Source of the DNA: Clostridiales bacterium UBA6468 | GTDB taxonomy: Bacteria > Bacillota > Clostridia > Oscillospirales > Oscillospiraceae | DNA: 12,288 nucleotides | Direction of reading: 5' to 3' | NCBI GenBank assembly: GCA_002436765.1 | Contig: DJNI01000070.1 | Coordinates: forward strand, 3,965-16,252 | In this document: piece after piece, positions 1 to 6,564 of the stretch | Layout of the letters: the number at the start of each line of letters is the position of its first letter | How positions within the stretch are numbered: position 1 is the first letter of the stretch | The notes under the pieces: generated by a model | The model's input: only the letters and a program-made list of their open reading frames with translations | Told to the model about the DNA's origin: nothing | Database searches by the model: none | Made by a program: the position numbers and the translations under genes

Positions 1-63
1 GACGATTTATTCAGAGCTTCCCAAGAAAAAAACTCCGTATAAATGGGAAACCGGAGGGTGCTT

Positions 64-723
64 ATGGATTTTGAGGTTATGAAGGCCTACCTGCCAAGGT
101 TCTGGGACGCGCTGCTGCTGACGCTTCGCATCGGCTGGCAGGGCGTTGCCTTGGCGCTGGTGCTGGGCGTTGCCTGCGCGGTGGCGGTGCATTGGAAAAT
201 TCCCGTGCTGCGGCAGATCGTCGGCGGATATATTGAGCTGTTCCGCAACACGCCGTTGCTGGTGCAGCTGTTTTTCCTGTATTTCGCGCTGCCGAAGATC
301 GGCGTCCGCATTTCGGCGGAAACCTGCGGCAAGCTGGGACTGGGACTGCTGGGCGGCGCGTACATGGCGGAGACCTTCCGCAGCGGGCTGGAAAACATTC
401 CCATTATCCAGACGGAAAGCGCCCAGAGCTTAGGACTGCGCCCGGCGCAGGTGTTCGGCTACGTGATCCTGCCCCAGGCAGTGGCCTCCAGCGTCCCCGG
501 ACTGCTGGCAAATTTGATCTTCCTTCTCAAGGAAACCAGCGTGTTTTCCACCATCAGCCTGATGGATTTGATGTTTACGGCGAAGGACCTGATCGGCATG
601 TACGCCAAAACCATCGAATGCCTGACCCTGCTCGTGATCTTCTACCTCATTATGCTCCTTCCCGTGTCCATTCTGGGAAGCTGGCTGGAAAGGAGGCTGC
701 GCTATGCAGAGTTTGGGAATTGA
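64..723 (+). CDS. Polar amino-acid ABC transporter permease (first of pair)
   Basis: Inner-membrane permease of the His/Glu/Gln/Arg/opine ABC importer family, about 219 residues, the usual length. Hydrophobic segments run from about residue 15 to the C-terminus. The family stretch RNTPLLVQLFFLYF lies at 61-74. The cytoplasmic coupling loop (EAA-like, ESAQSLG then ILPQA) lies at about 119-139 and docks on the ATPase. I chose ATG 64 because GGAGGG at 53-58 sits 5 nt upstream; an in-frame ATG at 43 would add seven residues but directly follows an in-frame stop at 40-42 and has no ribosome site. The stop overlaps the next permease by 20 nt, so the two are translationally coupled and probably form a heterodimeric channel. 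The substrate cannot be read from the permease; a polar amino acid or cystine is likely by family. Confidence 0.93.
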   Translation: MDFEVMKAYLPRFWDALLLTLRIGWQGVALALVLGVACAVAVHWKIPVLRQIVGGYIELFRNTPLLVQLFFLYFALPKIGVRISAETCGKLGLGLLGGAYMAETFRSGLENIPIIQTESAQSLGLRPAQVFGYVILPQAVASSVPGLLANLIFLLKETSVFSTISLMDLMFTAKDLIGMYAKTIECLTLLVIFYLIMLLPVSILGSWLERRLRYAEFGN

Positions 724-1378
724 CGTTCTGTTCAAGGGAACGAATTTCCTGCGGCTGCTGGGCGGATTGTGGGTAGCGCTGCGCATCAGCCTGATCTCCG
801 TCGCCATCAGCATCGTGCTGGGCATCGCTATGGGAATGCTCATGACCTCCAAAAGCCGGGTTCTGAAAGCCATTTTTCGGGTTTATCTGGAAATTGTCCG
901 GATCATGCCTCAGATGGTGCTGCTGTTTGTGGTGTATTTCGGAACCACCCGGGTCTTCGGCTGGAATCTGGAAGCGGAAGCGGCGGCCGTCATCGTGTTC
1001 AGCTTCTGGGGCACGGCGGAAATGGGCGATCTGGTGCGGGGCGCGCTGCAAAGCATCCCCGTCATTCAGTGGGAGAGCGCCCAGGCGCTGGGGATGAAGC
1101 CCGTACAGGTGTACACCCTGGTGATCCTGCCCCAGACCGTCCGGCGGCTGATCCCGCTGTCCATCAACCTCATCACCCGGATGGTGAAAACCACCAGCCT
1201 CGTCATGATGATCGGCATTGTGGAGGTGCTGAAGGTCGCCCAGCAGATCATTGAGGCCAACCGGCGCACCTCCCCCAACGCCGCTTTTGGTGTCTTCGGG
1301 GTGGTATTTTTGCTGTATTTCCTGATTTGCTGGCCCATCAGCCGTCTGGCGGGGCACTTGGAGAAAAGGTGGTCATAA
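704..1378 (+). CDS. Polar amino-acid ABC transporter permease (second of pair)
   Basis: Second permease subunit of the same importer, 224 residues. AGGAGG at 691-696, inside the end of the previous gene, lies 7 nt before the ATG. The protein begins with a membrane segment at about 22-47. The coupling loop ESAQALGMKPVQVYTLVILP at about 124-143 matches the family EAA motif. It continues with membrane segments to a short basic tail (HLEKRWS). It resembles the first permease in the loop (ESAQ-LG and ILPQ in both) but is otherwise diverged, as expected for a heteromeric pair. The ATPase gene begins 2 nt after its stop, so the three genes form one transcription unit. No binding-protein gene is visible; it may lie upstream of the window or elsewhere. 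Confidence 0.93.
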   Translation: MQSLGIDVLFKGTNFLRLLGGLWVALRISLISVAISIVLGIAMGMLMTSKSRVLKAIFRVYLEIVRIMPQMVLLFVVYFGTTRVFGWNLEAEAAAVIVFSFWGTAEMGDLVRGALQSIPVIQWESAQALGMKPVQVYTLVILPQTVRRLIPLSINLITRMVKTTSLVMMIGIVEVLKVAQQIIEANRRTSPNAAFGVFGVVFLLYFLICWPISRLAGHLEKRWS

Positions 1379-1380
1379 CT

Positions 1381-2124
1381 GTGGAAAATGTACTCTTAAG
1401 CGTGCGGCATCTGAAGAAAACCTTCGGGGATCACGTGATTTTTGCGGATTTTAATATGGACGTCCGCAAGGGGGAGGTGGTCGTCATCATCGGCCCCTCC
1501 GGCTGCGGAAAAAGCACCCTGCTTCGCTGCCTGAATGGGCTTGAGCCGATCCAGGGGGGCGAGATTTTGCTGGACGGGGAGCCGGTTCTCCGGGAAAGCA
1601 AATCCATCACCCGGATGCGGCAGAAGATCGGCATGGTGTTCCAGAGCTATGAGCTGTTTCCCCACAAGACCATTCTGGAAAACATCCTGCTTGCGCCCAT
1701 GAAGGTGCAGAAGCGTCCCCGGGCGGAGGCAGAAAAGGAAGCCCTGGAGCTGCTGGAGCGGGTGGGACTTGCCGACCGGAAGGACGACTATCCCCGGCAG
1801 CTGTCCGGCGGACAGAAGCAGCGGGTGGCCATCGTCCGGGCAATGTGCATGCATCCGGAAATTCTGCTGCTGGACGAGATCACCGCAGCCCTCGACCCGG
1901 AAATGGTGCGGGAGGTGCTGGAAGTGGTTCTGTCTCTGGCAAAGGCGGGCAGCACCATGGTCATCGTCACCCACGAGATGAACTTTGCCCGGGCCATTGC
2001 CGACCGCATCCTGTTCATCGAAAACGGCGCGGTGGTGGAGCAGTCCGACGACCCGAAGGCCTTTTTTGCCAGCCCGGAAACCGACCGGGCAAGGGCGTTC
2101 CTCAGATCCTTCGACTACGAATAA
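1381..2124 (+). CDS. Polar amino-acid ABC transporter ATP-binding protein
   Basis: Cytoplasmic ATPase that powers the two preceding permeases, about 247 residues, typical for GlnQ/HisP-type subunits. With GTG 1381 as start, Walker A GPSGCGKST is at 38-46, the Q-loop glutamine (VFQSYELF) at 88, the signature LSGGQKQRV from 141, Walker B ILLLDE at 161-166 and the switch histidine (VTHEM) at 198. All catalytic residues are present. After Walker B the usual DEPTSALDP reads DEITAALDP, a variant I believe occurs in this subfamily and not an inactivating change. The start is uncertain: GTG 1381 has an AAGGTGG-like site 8 nt upstream, while GTG 1369 has GGAG 5 nt upstream and would add four residues and overlap the permease. 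Longer in-frame starts fall inside the permease. Confidence 0.93.
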   Translation: MENVLLSVRHLKKTFGDHVIFADFNMDVRKGEVVVIIGPSGCGKSTLLRCLNGLEPIQGGEILLDGEPVLRESKSITRMRQKIGMVFQSYELFPHKTILENILLAPMKVQKRPRAEAEKEALELLERVGLADRKDDYPRQLSGGQKQRVAIVRAMCMHPEILLLDEITAALDPEMVREVLEVVLSLAKAGSTMVIVTHEMNFARAIADRILFIENGAVVEQSDDPKAFFASPETDRARAFLRSFDYE

Positions 2125-2137
2125 CGGAGAAAGAATC

Positions 2138-2896
2138 ATGTTGAATCAATTTTCCAGAACGGAGCTGCTGCTGGGTAAGGACGCCATGGAGCGGCTGGCC
2201 GCGTCCCGGGTGGCGGTATTCGGCATCGGCGGCGTGGGCGGATATGTCTGCGAGGCGCTGGTGCGCAGCGGCGTGGGGGCGATCGACCTGGTGGACGATG
2301 ACCGGGTCTGCCTGACCAACCTGAACCGTCAGCTCATCGCCACCCGGAAGACTGTGGGGCGGCTGAAAACGGAAGCCATGCAGGAGCGGATTTTGGAAAT
2401 CAATCCCAATGTGAAGGTGGAGCTGCACACCTGCTTCTTCCTGCCGGAAAACGCGGACAGCTTTTCCTTCGCCGATTACGACTACGTAGTGGACGCCGTG
2501 GACACGGTTTCCGCCAAGCTGGCGCTGGTGGAGCGGTGCGCCAGGACCCACACGCCCATCATCAGCTGTATGGGCGCGGGGAACAAGCTCGACCCCACCG
2601 CTTTCCGGGTGGCGGATATCTACAAGACCCGTGTCGATCCTCTGGCGCGGGTCATGCGCCGGGAGCTGAAAAAGCGGGGCATCCGGAAATTGAAGGTCGT
2701 CTACTCCGAGGAGCAGCCCCTGCGCCCCATTGAGGACATGGCCATCAGCTGCCGGGCGCACTGCATCTGTCCTCCCGGCGCCGAGCGCCACTGCACCGAC
2801 CGCCGTGACATTCCGGGCAGCACGGCCTTTGTCCCCTCAGTCGCCGGCCTGATCCTGGCCGGCGAGGTGGTGAAGGATCTGGTCGGGATAAGATGA
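2138..2896 (+). CDS. tcdA: tRNA threonylcarbamoyladenosine dehydratase (TcdA/CsdL, E1-like)
   Basis: E1-like ATP-dependent enzyme that in characterised homologues cyclises tRNA t6A37 to ct6A. It has 252 residues. The Rossmann ATP-binding motif is GIGGVG at 29-34, followed by CEALVRSG, the DDDRVCLTNLNRQ block at 53-65, and the TcdA-typical VADIYKTRVDPLARVMRREL at about 158-177. It ends with PGSTAFVPSVAGLILAGEVV, diagnostic of this subgroup rather than MoeB/ThiF. Start ATG 2138 is preceded by GGAGAAAG (from about 2126) and lies 13 nt after the ATPase stop, so it is probably co-transcribed with the importer. A Cys-rich insert (C205, C209, C211, C219) precedes the C-terminal motif; four such cysteines could bind a metal. 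A longer in-frame reading from 1985 only overlaps the ATPase and is not real. Confidence 0.92.
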   Translation: MLNQFSRTELLLGKDAMERLAASRVAVFGIGGVGGYVCEALVRSGVGAIDLVDDDRVCLTNLNRQLIATRKTVGRLKTEAMQERILEINPNVKVELHTCFFLPENADSFSFADYDYVVDAVDTVSAKLALVERCARTHTPIISCMGAGNKLDPTAFRVADIYKTRVDPLARVMRRELKKRGIRKLKVVYSEEQPLRPIEDMAISCRAHCICPPGAERHCTDRRDIPGSTAFVPSVAGLILAGEVVKDLVGIR

Positions 2897-2965
2897 ATTC
2901 CGCCGCAATGGGCGGATAGCATCAGACCGTTGACAGGCACAGTTGGATAATGAACCGCACCTCTT

Positions 2966-3074
2966 GCCTCTCCCTATGGAAGAGGTGGCCGAGCGCAGCG
3001 AGGCCGGCGAGGGCATACAAGGGTGGAAAGCCCTCTCAGTCACCTTCAGTGACAGCTCTCCCGGGGGGAGAGCC
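2966..3074. repeat. Hairpin-rich intergenic repeat, MITE/REP-like
   Basis: This 109-bp segment is bounded by GCCTCTCCC at 2966-2974 and the inverted GGGAGAGCC at 3066-3074 (7 bp exact, CTCTCCC/GGGAGAG). Inside are further stems: GAGGGC 3009-3014 with GCCCTC 3030-3035; GTCAC 3039-3043 with GTGAC 3049-3053; and GCTCTCCC 3055-3062 with GGGAGAGC 3066-3073. From memory, very similar modules (CCCTCTCAGTCA, a small hairpin, then AGCTCTCCC) recur between genes in gut Clostridia. Copy number cannot be judged from one window. Open frames through it have no ribosome sites and are spurious. Confidence 0.6.
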
Positions 3075-3261
3075 ATGGGGATGTATTCCCCGTTTTCAGC
3101 ACCGAAGAGTGGGCGGAAAAGATCCGCTCATAGCCGAAGACGGTTTATTCGGAGGTTCCTTAATCAGAGGTTCCCTGGAAATCAATCAGAAATTGGAGGG
3201 TAGCCGTGGATCTGCGGCGCTTATAGCAGCGCCGTCTGCTTCCACGGGAAGGAAGGTCATC
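3075..3261 (+). other. Non-coding leader of the MATE gene with strong hairpin
   Basis: No gene is supported here. A small stem GCGGA/TCCGC lies at 3113-3117 and 3123-3127, and GAGGTTCC occurs twice (3152-3159, 3167-3174). The main feature is a two-part hairpin: CCGTGGA 3204-3210 pairs with TCCACGG 3241-3247, and inside it CGGCGC 3215-3220 pairs with GCGCCG 3229-3234. It ends directly before the MATE ribosome site (GGAAGG, about 3251-3256), so it could affect translation. It matches no riboswitch family I can recognise. No convincing promoter was found. Confidence 0.45.
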
Positions 3262-4635
3262 GTGAATAAGGATTTAACGGTAGGGAACCCGTCAACGGTT
3301 CTCTGGAAATTCTGCCTGCCCCTGTTCGGCAGCATTGTGTTTCAGCAGCTTTACAACATCGCCGACAGCTGGGTGGCGGGAAAATTCATCGGCCAGAATG
3401 CTCTCGCCGCCGTGGGCAACAGCTATGAGATCACGTTGATCTTCATTGCCTTTGCCTTCGGCTGCAACATCGGCTGCTCGGTGCTGGTATCCCAGCTTTT
3501 CGGCGCAAGGGAATATGGCAATGTAAAGACCGCCGTATCCACAGCCGTGCTGTCCAGCGGCGTGGTGTGCGTGCTTCTGATGCTGGTGGGCATCCTGGGC
3601 TGCGACGGTCTGCTGACGCTGATCAACACCCCGGAGGCGGTGTTCGCCGACTCGGCGCTGTATCTGGACATCTACGTCTGGGGTCTGCCCTTCGTATTCT
3701 TCTACAACATTGCCACGGGCGTTTTTTCCGCTCTTGGCGACAGCAAGACGCCCTTCATCTTCCTGGCGGCGTCTTCCCTAAGCAACATCGCCGTGGATAT
3801 TCTGTTCGTTACGGCCTTCCAAATGGGTGTGGCGGGTGTCGCCTGGGCGACGTTCCTGTGCCAGGGCGTCAGCTGCGTGCTGGCGGTGGCCGTGGTCATT
3901 CGCCGGCTGAAGCAGCTTCCCGGTGAGGGGAAGACCGTGCTGTTTTCCGGGGAGCTGCTGGGGCGGTTCGTGGTCATCGCCATCCCCAGCGTCTTGCAGC
4001 AGAGCTTCATCTCCGTGGGCAATATCCTGATCCAGAGCGTCATCAACGGCTTCGGCACGGATATTATGGCGGGCTACTCCGCTTCGGTGAAGCTGAACAA
4101 CCTGGTCATCACGTCCTTTACCACCATTGGCAACGGCATTTCCAACTATGCCGCCCAGAATCTGGGGGCAGGCAAGCTGACGCGGATCCAGGAGGGCTTC
4201 CGGGCGGGGGTGAAAATGGTGTGGCTGATCTGCCTGCCTCTGGTGGCGCTGTACTGCACCTGCGGCAGGGGGCTGATGAACTTCTTCATGGAGGACGCCA
4301 CGGAGGCGGCGCTGAGCAGCGGAATGCGGTTTTTGTGGATACTGTCCCCCTTCTACTTTGTGATCTCCACCAAGCTGGTGGCGGACGGCATCCTCCGGGG
4401 CGCAGGAAAAATGCGTCAGTTCATGGCGTCGACCTTTACCGACCTGATCCTGCGGGTGGTGCTGGCCTTCGTCCTGTCGGGGACGGTGCTCGGTTCCACA
4501 GGCATCTGGTGCGCCTGGCCCATCGGCTGGACGGTGGCGACGGCCATTTCCCTTCTGTTTTACAGAAGGGGCGAGTGGAACACCGTGCCGGAGGAAGTCC
4601 GCGAGGCGCTGATGACGGAGGACGCTTCTGTGTAA
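3262..4635 (+). CDS. MATE family efflux transporter
   Basis: Twelve-segment membrane antiporter of the MOP superfamily, 457 residues, matching the usual MATE length. The N-terminal signature LTVGNPSTVLWKFCLPLFGS then QQLYNIADSWVAGKFIG covers about residues 5-43. The second half repeats the architecture (PSVLQQSFISVGNILIQSVI, then NYAAQNLGAG). MATE proteins export cationic drugs, metabolites or toxins using Na+ or H+ gradients; the substrate here cannot be inferred. I chose GTG 3262 because it has GGAAGG just upstream and begins right before the conserved LT-G-P start of the family. An open frame extends upstream to 2950 but crosses the repeat and hairpin leader, adds 104 non-conserved residues, and is rejected. 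It is a single-gene unit closed by the hairpin at 4641-4674. Confidence 0.93.
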   Translation: MNKDLTVGNPSTVLWKFCLPLFGSIVFQQLYNIADSWVAGKFIGQNALAAVGNSYEITLIFIAFAFGCNIGCSVLVSQLFGAREYGNVKTAVSTAVLSSGVVCVLLMLVGILGCDGLLTLINTPEAVFADSALYLDIYVWGLPFVFFYNIATGVFSALGDSKTPFIFLAASSLSNIAVDILFVTAFQMGVAGVAWATFLCQGVSCVLAVAVVIRRLKQLPGEGKTVLFSGELLGRFVVIAIPSVLQQSFISVGNILIQSVINGFGTDIMAGYSASVKLNNLVITSFTTIGNGISNYAAQNLGAGKLTRIQEGFRAGVKMVWLICLPLVALYCTCGRGLMNFFMEDATEAALSSGMRFLWILSPFYFVISTKLVADGILRGAGKMRQFMASTFTDLILRVVLAFVLSGTVLGSTGIWCAWPIGWTVATAISLLFYRRGEWNTVPEEVREALMTEDASV

Positions 4636-4640
4636 CAAGG

Positions 4641-4674
4641 ACAGCCGCGGCAGTCTTTTGACCGCCGCGGCTGT
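4641..4674. terminator. GC-rich terminator between convergent MATE and HD genes
   Basis: ACAGCCGCGGC at 4641-4651 pairs perfectly with GCCGCGGCTGT at 4664-4674 (11 bp). The loop itself contains GTC/GAC around TTTT. It starts 5 nt after the MATE stop. The U-tract is short (TTT) on the + side, and it lies 55 nt past the HD gene on the other strand, so it may serve both directions. Confidence 0.75.
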
Positions 4675-4728
4675 TTGAGGAAGGGAGATCACCAACCGGT
4701 AAAAAATATGAATGAACCGGGGCGTTCC

Positions 4729-5373
4729 CTATTTGTCCAGCCCGTCCCATTCATGCAGGAACTCGTCTACAAATTCCTGCATGAACCGCGTCCGCTTTCT
4801 TGCGATGGCCTTGCCGGTTTCGGTGTTCATCATGCCCTCCAGCAGAAACAGCTTTTCGTAGAAATGGTTCAGGGAGGTGGAATTGCCGCCGTAATACTGC
4901 GCCTGATCCATTGCCGTCCGGGGCGGCAGTTCCGGGTCGTAGATGGCGCGGTTATGGCTTCTGCCGTAGGCAAAGGTGCGGGCAATGCCGATGGCGCCCA
5001 GGGCGTCCAGCCGGTCGGCATCCTGCACGCATTTCCCCTCCGGGGTGGAGGGCCGAACGGAATCCGTCCCTCTGAAGGATACCTCGTCAATGATCCGGCA
5101 TACCTGCCGGATTTCAGATTCCGGCACGTTCTGACTGCGCATAAACCGGGCGGCATTTTCCTTTTTCTCGGCGGTCGCCGGGGAGAGCTTCCGGTCGTCC
5201 ACATCATGCAGCAGCGCCGCCAGCGCCACGACCTCCATGTCGGCGTGTTCCGCCTCCGCAATGTTTATCGCGGTTCGGTAAACACGCATGGAATGAAAAA
5301 AGTCGTGTCCGCTGAAATCGTTTTGGAAAATCTCTTTGATAAATTCTGCCGCGTTCTGAACGAGCTGTTCCAT
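4729..5373 (-). CDS. HD-domain metal-dependent phosphohydrolase
   Basis: Cytoplasmic HD-superfamily protein of 214 residues, similar in layout to the YpgQ/YedJ group of small nucleotide or pyrophosphate hydrolases. Metal-ligand motifs appear in the expected order: GHDFFHSMRVYR with His23, the HD pair LLHDVDD at His56-Asp57, and QDADRLDALGAIGIAR with Asp118 and Asp120. The rest is helical with no membrane segment. AGGAG (complement of 5381-5385) lies 7 nt before the ATG. It is convergent with the MATE gene, and the AT-rich hydrolase lies 61 nt upstream on the same strand. The physiological substrate cannot be named from sequence. Confidence 0.88.
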   Translation of the reverse strand: MEQLVQNAAEFIKEIFQNDFSGHDFFHSMRVYRTAINIAEAEHADMEVVALAALLHDVDDRKLSPATAEKKENAARFMRSQNVPESEIRQVCRIIDEVSFRGTDSVRPSTPEGKCVQDADRLDALGAIGIARTFAYGRSHNRAIYDPELPPRTAMDQAQYYGGNSTSLNHFYEKLFLLEGMMNTETGKAIARKRTRFMQEFVDEFLHEWDGLDK

Positions 5374-5434
5374 AATTGTTCTCCTGTTTTTATGATATGC
5401 CGCCGATAAACCGGAAGTTATCTCTCTTTAAAAA

Positions 5435-6397
5435 TCAAATTTGCTTCTTACATTTCTTTAATACAACTAATAATTCGTCCATCATTTCCGCTCCAGGCAT
5501 ATGTCCTGTGTTAGCAACCACCTTGCACTCTAAATTTGCATTATTGCTACTATTCACTAATTCCTCTACTGATTTTGTAGAAGCAACTATGTCTGTATCT
5601 CCCTGCAAAATTATGTACGGAATCTGGACACTTTTTAATTGCTCTGTAAGGTTAATATGTATTATCTCTTTCCACAATGAAGTATTCTTCATATATCCAT
5701 TTACCATAATCGCTTTAAAATCCTTCATTTTATAATCAGGACTCATCAACAATCCTTTTACAATAGTTCCCATTGGTGCTTTCTTACCATTTTTATTTTG
5801 GTAGGCATTCGTATATTTACGAAGTGCATTTGATATCAATTGTAAGTCGTTCCCGTTAAAATTATCTACAGTTACATTTTTGATTTTTTCCAATTTCTTT
5901 GGCGGAATACTTGTTTCAGTTAAGGTGTTTCTCACCTCATCACTAATAAACACATCTTTAATTATCTGACCACAAGCAATAACACAATCGACAGCATAAG
6001 GGTTCTTTTCCAATAACTTAGCACTTAATATAGACCCCCAAGAAGTTGAAAATATTATTATCTTATTATCGGGGAATTTATCCTTTATCTTTCCTATCAG
6101 CTCTTCCGTCATCTGAACAAAGGTATCAATGGAAAATGAATCATCAATCACATGGTTGTTTATTCCACAGCCAAGTTGATCCCAATAAACCATAATAAAC
6201 TCATCTGTAAATACTGGGAATAATCCTCTGCATCCAACCGAAAATGGTATCGGCGTCCCCGGTCCACCATGCAAGGTTATAACTATAGGATCATCTTTAC
6301 ATTTCCCTTCTATCAACACCTTCTGTTGATATCCTCCAAGGGAAAAAGAACATAATTCCGAAATTTCATTATTGTTTTTTATCTTTTTATTATTCAT
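5435..6397 (-). CDS. Alpha/beta hydrolase, prolyl iminopeptidase-like (S33 type), AT-rich
   Basis: Predicted cytoplasmic alpha/beta-hydrolase of about 320 residues. HGGPG at 43-47 is the oxyanion motif of the proline-iminopeptidase group, and YWDQLGCG at 71-78 matches its YWDQRG-C/G block. The nucleophile elbow reads STSWGS with Ser119, so the first Gly of G-x-S-x-G is replaced by Ser. Asp269 (LQGDTD) and His299 (NTGHMPG) complete the triad. Peptidase or esterase activity is possible; the substrate is unknown. I chose ATG 6397: GGAG lies 11 nt upstream, and an upstream in-frame reading to 6559 runs through terminator hairpins. A weak -10 (TATAGT, complement of 6450-6455) may drive it. Codons are dominated by A/T-ending and AAA/AAT/ATT triplets, unlike every neighbour, so recent transfer is likely. 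Confidence 0.85.
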   Translation of the reverse strand: MNNKKIKNNNEISELCSFSLGGYQQKVLIEGKCKDDPIVITLHGGPGTPIPFSVGCRGLFPVFTDEFIMVYWDQLGCGINNHVIDDSFSIDTFVQMTEELIGKIKDKFPDNKIIIFSTSWGSILSAKLLEKNPYAVDCVIACGQIIKDVFISDEVRNTLTETSIPPKKLEKIKNVTVDNFNGNDLQLISNALRKYTNAYQNKNGKKAPMGTIVKGLLMSPDYKMKDFKAIMVNGYMKNTSLWKEIIHINLTEQLKSVQIPYIILQGDTDIVASTKSVEELVNSSNNANLECKVVANTGHMPGAEMMDELLVVLKKCKKQI

Positions 6398-6486
6398 TCC
6401 GCTATCGTCTCCATTATGCGTCCAATTCCAATTTGCAAACTTACCTTTCACTATATTACCACATAGCGCCAATGAATACAAGAACA

Positions 6487-6510
6487 GCCGCAGCAGATAA
6501 CCGCTGCGGC
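6487..6510 (-). terminator. Second hairpin downstream of the mutase
   Basis: GCCGCAGC 6487-6494 pairs with GCTGCGGC 6503-6510 (8 bp, 8-nt loop). On the - strand it is followed by TGTTCTTGT, a modest U-tract. It sits at the GC-rich edge of the AT-rich island. It may be a back-up terminator for the mutase, or a left-over terminator of a gene once present on the other side. Confidence 0.5.
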
Positions 6511-6527
6511 CGCAACCGATAAACTTA

Positions 6528-6551
6528 CGGGCGGCTCTTTCGAGCCGCCCG
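6528..6551. terminator. Terminator of the phosphohexomutase gene
   Basis: CGGGCGGCTC 6528-6537 pairs perfectly with GAGCCGCCCG 6542-6551 (10 bp, TTTC loop), 13 nt beyond the mutase stop. The + side tail is GTTTT and the - side tail is TAAGTTT, so it may act in both directions. Confidence 0.7.
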
Positions 6552-6564
6552 GTTTTCATGTGAT

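Larger units (their letters stand above)
5403..6524. other. AT-rich island flanked by 9-bp direct repeat CCGATAAAC
   Basis: Base composition drops sharply between about 5415 and 6480, covering the hydrolase and its upstream region, and returns to GC-rich on both sides. CCGATAAAC occurs at 5403-5411 and again in the same orientation at 6516-6524, just outside the composition change. This could be a target-site duplication or a recombination scar, but a 9-mer match between two short flanks can also arise by chance. No transposase, integrase or terminal inverted repeat is visible. Confidence 0.35.

Noticed and set aside
1..42. Possible C-terminal end of an upstream gene in the frame stopping at 40-42
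   Set aside because: Only 13 codons are visible and they match nothing recognisable; it could equally be intergenic. A substrate-binding protein upstream is plausible but not shown.
2930..2952. Perfect TTGACA at 2930-2935 as a promoter for the MATE gene
   Set aside because: The nearest -10-like sequence (TAATGA) is only 12 nt away and nothing suitable lies at 16-18 nt.
2950..3261. N-terminal extension of the MATE protein by 104 residues
   Set aside because: It crosses the inverted-repeat element and hairpin leader, lacks a ribosome site, and family proteins begin at the 3262 start.
3778..4695. Long - strand open frame opposite the MATE gene
   Set aside because: Low-complexity His/Gln/Pro/Arg-rich translation typical of antisense frames; no start signals.
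6398..6559. N-terminal extension of the hydrolase starting near 6559
   Set aside because: It translates both terminator hairpins of the mutase and has no family similarity; ATG 6397 fits the fold.
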